DNA of 8,094 nucleotides from an uncultured Clostridium sp. (GTDB lineage Bacteria; Bacillota; Clostridia; TANB77; CAG-508). Positions 7,146-8,094 of this stretch are shown here, piece by piece (the stretch's first letter is position 1; every line of letters starts with the position of its first letter). A model generated the notes under the pieces. That model worked only from the letters and a program-made list of their open reading frames with translations. It ran no database searches and was not told the origin of the DNA. The stretch covers positions 1-8,094 of the forward strand of contig USQA01000053.1 in assembly GCA_900556695.1 (NCBI GenBank), given 5' to 3'. A program made the translations under genes and the position numbers.

Positions 7146-7175
7146 TTGACAAATAAATGTAGAAAAATATATAAT
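7146..7175 (+). promoter_or_regulatory. Consensus SigA-type promoter for ppaC
   Basis: A perfect TTGACA (7146-7151) and a perfect TATAAT (7170-7175) are separated by 18 nt. The -10 is 29 nt before the ppaC ATG, so the leader would be about 20-25 nt and contain AGGAGG at 7191-7196. With both boxes perfect, this is the best promoter in the window. No convincing terminator is visible between hslO and this site, so readthrough from hslO may also contribute. Confidence 0.8.
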
Positions 7176-7204
7176 AATAAAAGATTTTTTAGGAGGAATT
7201 TAAA

Positions 7205-8094
7205 ATGGAAAAAGAAACTTTAATTTTTGGACATAAAAATCCAGATACTGATACAATTTGTTCAGCTTTAGTTAAAGAAATATTAGAAAAAAAGAATGGA
7301 AACAATTTAGCAAAAGCTGTTAGATTAGGAAATATAAATAAAGAAACTCAATATGCTTTAGATTATTTAAAAATTGAAGCCCCAGAATTATTAGAAAAAG
7401 TAGAAGAAGGACAAGAAGTAATTTTAGTTGATCATAATGAATTTAATCAAAGTGTTGACGGAATTGAAAAAGCAAAAATAATTGAAGTTATAGATCATCA
7501 TAGAATATCAAACTTTGAAACTTCAGATCCTTTATTTTATACAGCTAGACCATATGGATGTACATCAACAATTTTATATGAAGAATTTTTACAAAGAAAT
7601 ATAAAAATAGAAAAAGAAGAAGCTGTTTTAATGGCAAGTGCTATTATTTCTGACACATTGTTATTAAAATCACCAACTACTACACAACATGACAAAAAAG
7701 CCTTAGAGGAATTAGCTAAAATAGCAGAAATAGATGTAAATGAATATGGATTAGCAATGTTAAAAGCAGGAACTGATTTAGATGATTTTTCAGCAGAAGA
7801 ATTAGTAAATTTAGATGCTAAAAAATTAGATAAAGATGGAAAGAAATTTGTTATAGCACAAGTTAATACTGTAGCAATTCCAGAAGTTTTAAAAAGACAA
7901 GAAGAATTAGAAAAAGCAATGAAAGAAGAAATGACAAAAAATGAATTACAATTATTTGTTTTAGCAATTACTGATATACTAAACAGTAACTCTGAAATTA
8001 TTGCATTAGGTGATAATGCTGAAGACATAATAGAAAAAGCATTTAACAAAAAATTAGAAGAAAATAGAGCTTTTCTAGAAGGTGTTGTTTCAAG
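7205..8094 (+). CDS. ppaC: Manganese-dependent inorganic pyrophosphatase (family II, DHH type), 3' partial
   Basis: This enzyme hydrolyses pyrophosphate to two phosphates in the cytoplasm, pulling DNA, RNA and aminoacyl-tRNA synthesis forward. 296 complete codons are visible with no stop before the window ends. Family members are about 305-310 aa, so only about 10-15 residues are missing, including most of the conserved C-terminal SRKKQ substrate-binding motif, which would begin at Ser296. All metal-ligand positions are present: His10, Asp14 and Asp16 in FGHKNPDTDT, Asp76 in VDHNE, Asp97-His98-His99 in IDHHR, and Asp150 in ISDT. The spacing is that of Bacillus PpaC shifted by one. The DHH domain spans about residues 1-185 and the DHHA2 domain follows. 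No CBS insert is present, so it is the unregulated short form. The ATG at 7205 has AGGAGG 8 nt upstream. Confidence 0.97.
   Translation, partial: MEKETLIFGHKNPDTDTICSALVKEILEKKNGNNLAKAVRLGNINKETQYALDYLKIEAPELLEKVEEGQEVILVDHNEFNQSVDGIEKAKIIEVIDHHRISNFETSDPLFYTARPYGCTSTILYEEFLQRNIKIEKEEAVLMASAIISDTLLLKSPTTTQHDKKALEELAKIAEIDVNEYGLAMLKAGTDLDDFSAEELVNLDAKKLDKDGKKFVIAQVNTVAIPEVLKRQEELEKAMKEEMTKNELQLFVLAITDILNSNSEIIALGDNAEDIIEKAFNKKLEENRAFLEGVVS

Noticed and set aside
7537..8049. A 170-codon antisense open frame opposite ppaC
   Set aside because: The + strand encodes a pyrophosphatase with all metal ligands in place. The antisense product is a Ser/Asn/Ile-rich shadow with no recognisable motif.

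Overview
The window is a strongly A+T-rich stretch whose codons mostly end in A or T, and every gene is on the + strand. The gene families (class II pyrophosphatase, Hsp33, a dnaG-sigA pair with AGGAGG-type ribosome binding sites) and the pilin leader KGITLIALVIT point to a low-GC Firmicute, most likely an uncultured gut-type clostridium. That placement is an inference; no rRNA is present to test it.

Layout: (1) nt 1-1748, a 5'-truncated secreted protein. It has a type IV pilin-like N-terminal helix, Ig-like repeats and a C-terminal domain ending in WLASPS...GLRPVVSL. (2) nt 1774-1810, a strong hairpin terminator. (3) nt 1937-4988, DNA primase dnaG followed 13 nt later by the housekeeping sigma factor sigA, a conserved replication/transcription pair. 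(4) nt 5046-6110, an MscS-type channel that is probably read from the same transcript. (5) nt 6120-6164, an A+T-rich hairpin terminator overlapping a promoter for hslO (Hsp33, nt 6239-7114). (6) nt 7146-7175, a consensus promoter for ppaC (Mn-dependent pyrophosphatase), which runs off the window at nt 8094. No gene-free stretch exceeds 300 bases; the longest gaps are 188, 128 and 90 bases.

The most interesting signal is in the first gene. About 120 bases at its 3' end (nt 1587-1709) have a different composition from the rest: about 45% G+C against 28% just upstream, and A dropping from about 43% to 19%. Only 2 of 40 codons there end in A, and the codons that look variable almost all end in C or T. 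The encoded segment is rich in Tyr, Asn, Gly and Ser, and ends in a GxRPVV motif like that of C-type-lectin/FGE folds. This is what the variable region (VR) of a diversity-generating retroelement (DGR) looks like. No reverse transcriptase or template repeat is visible in the window, so the VR would be diversified from a cassette elsewhere. The model is a pilus- or membrane-anchored display protein with a hypervariable binding tip, sitting just upstream of core housekeeping genes.
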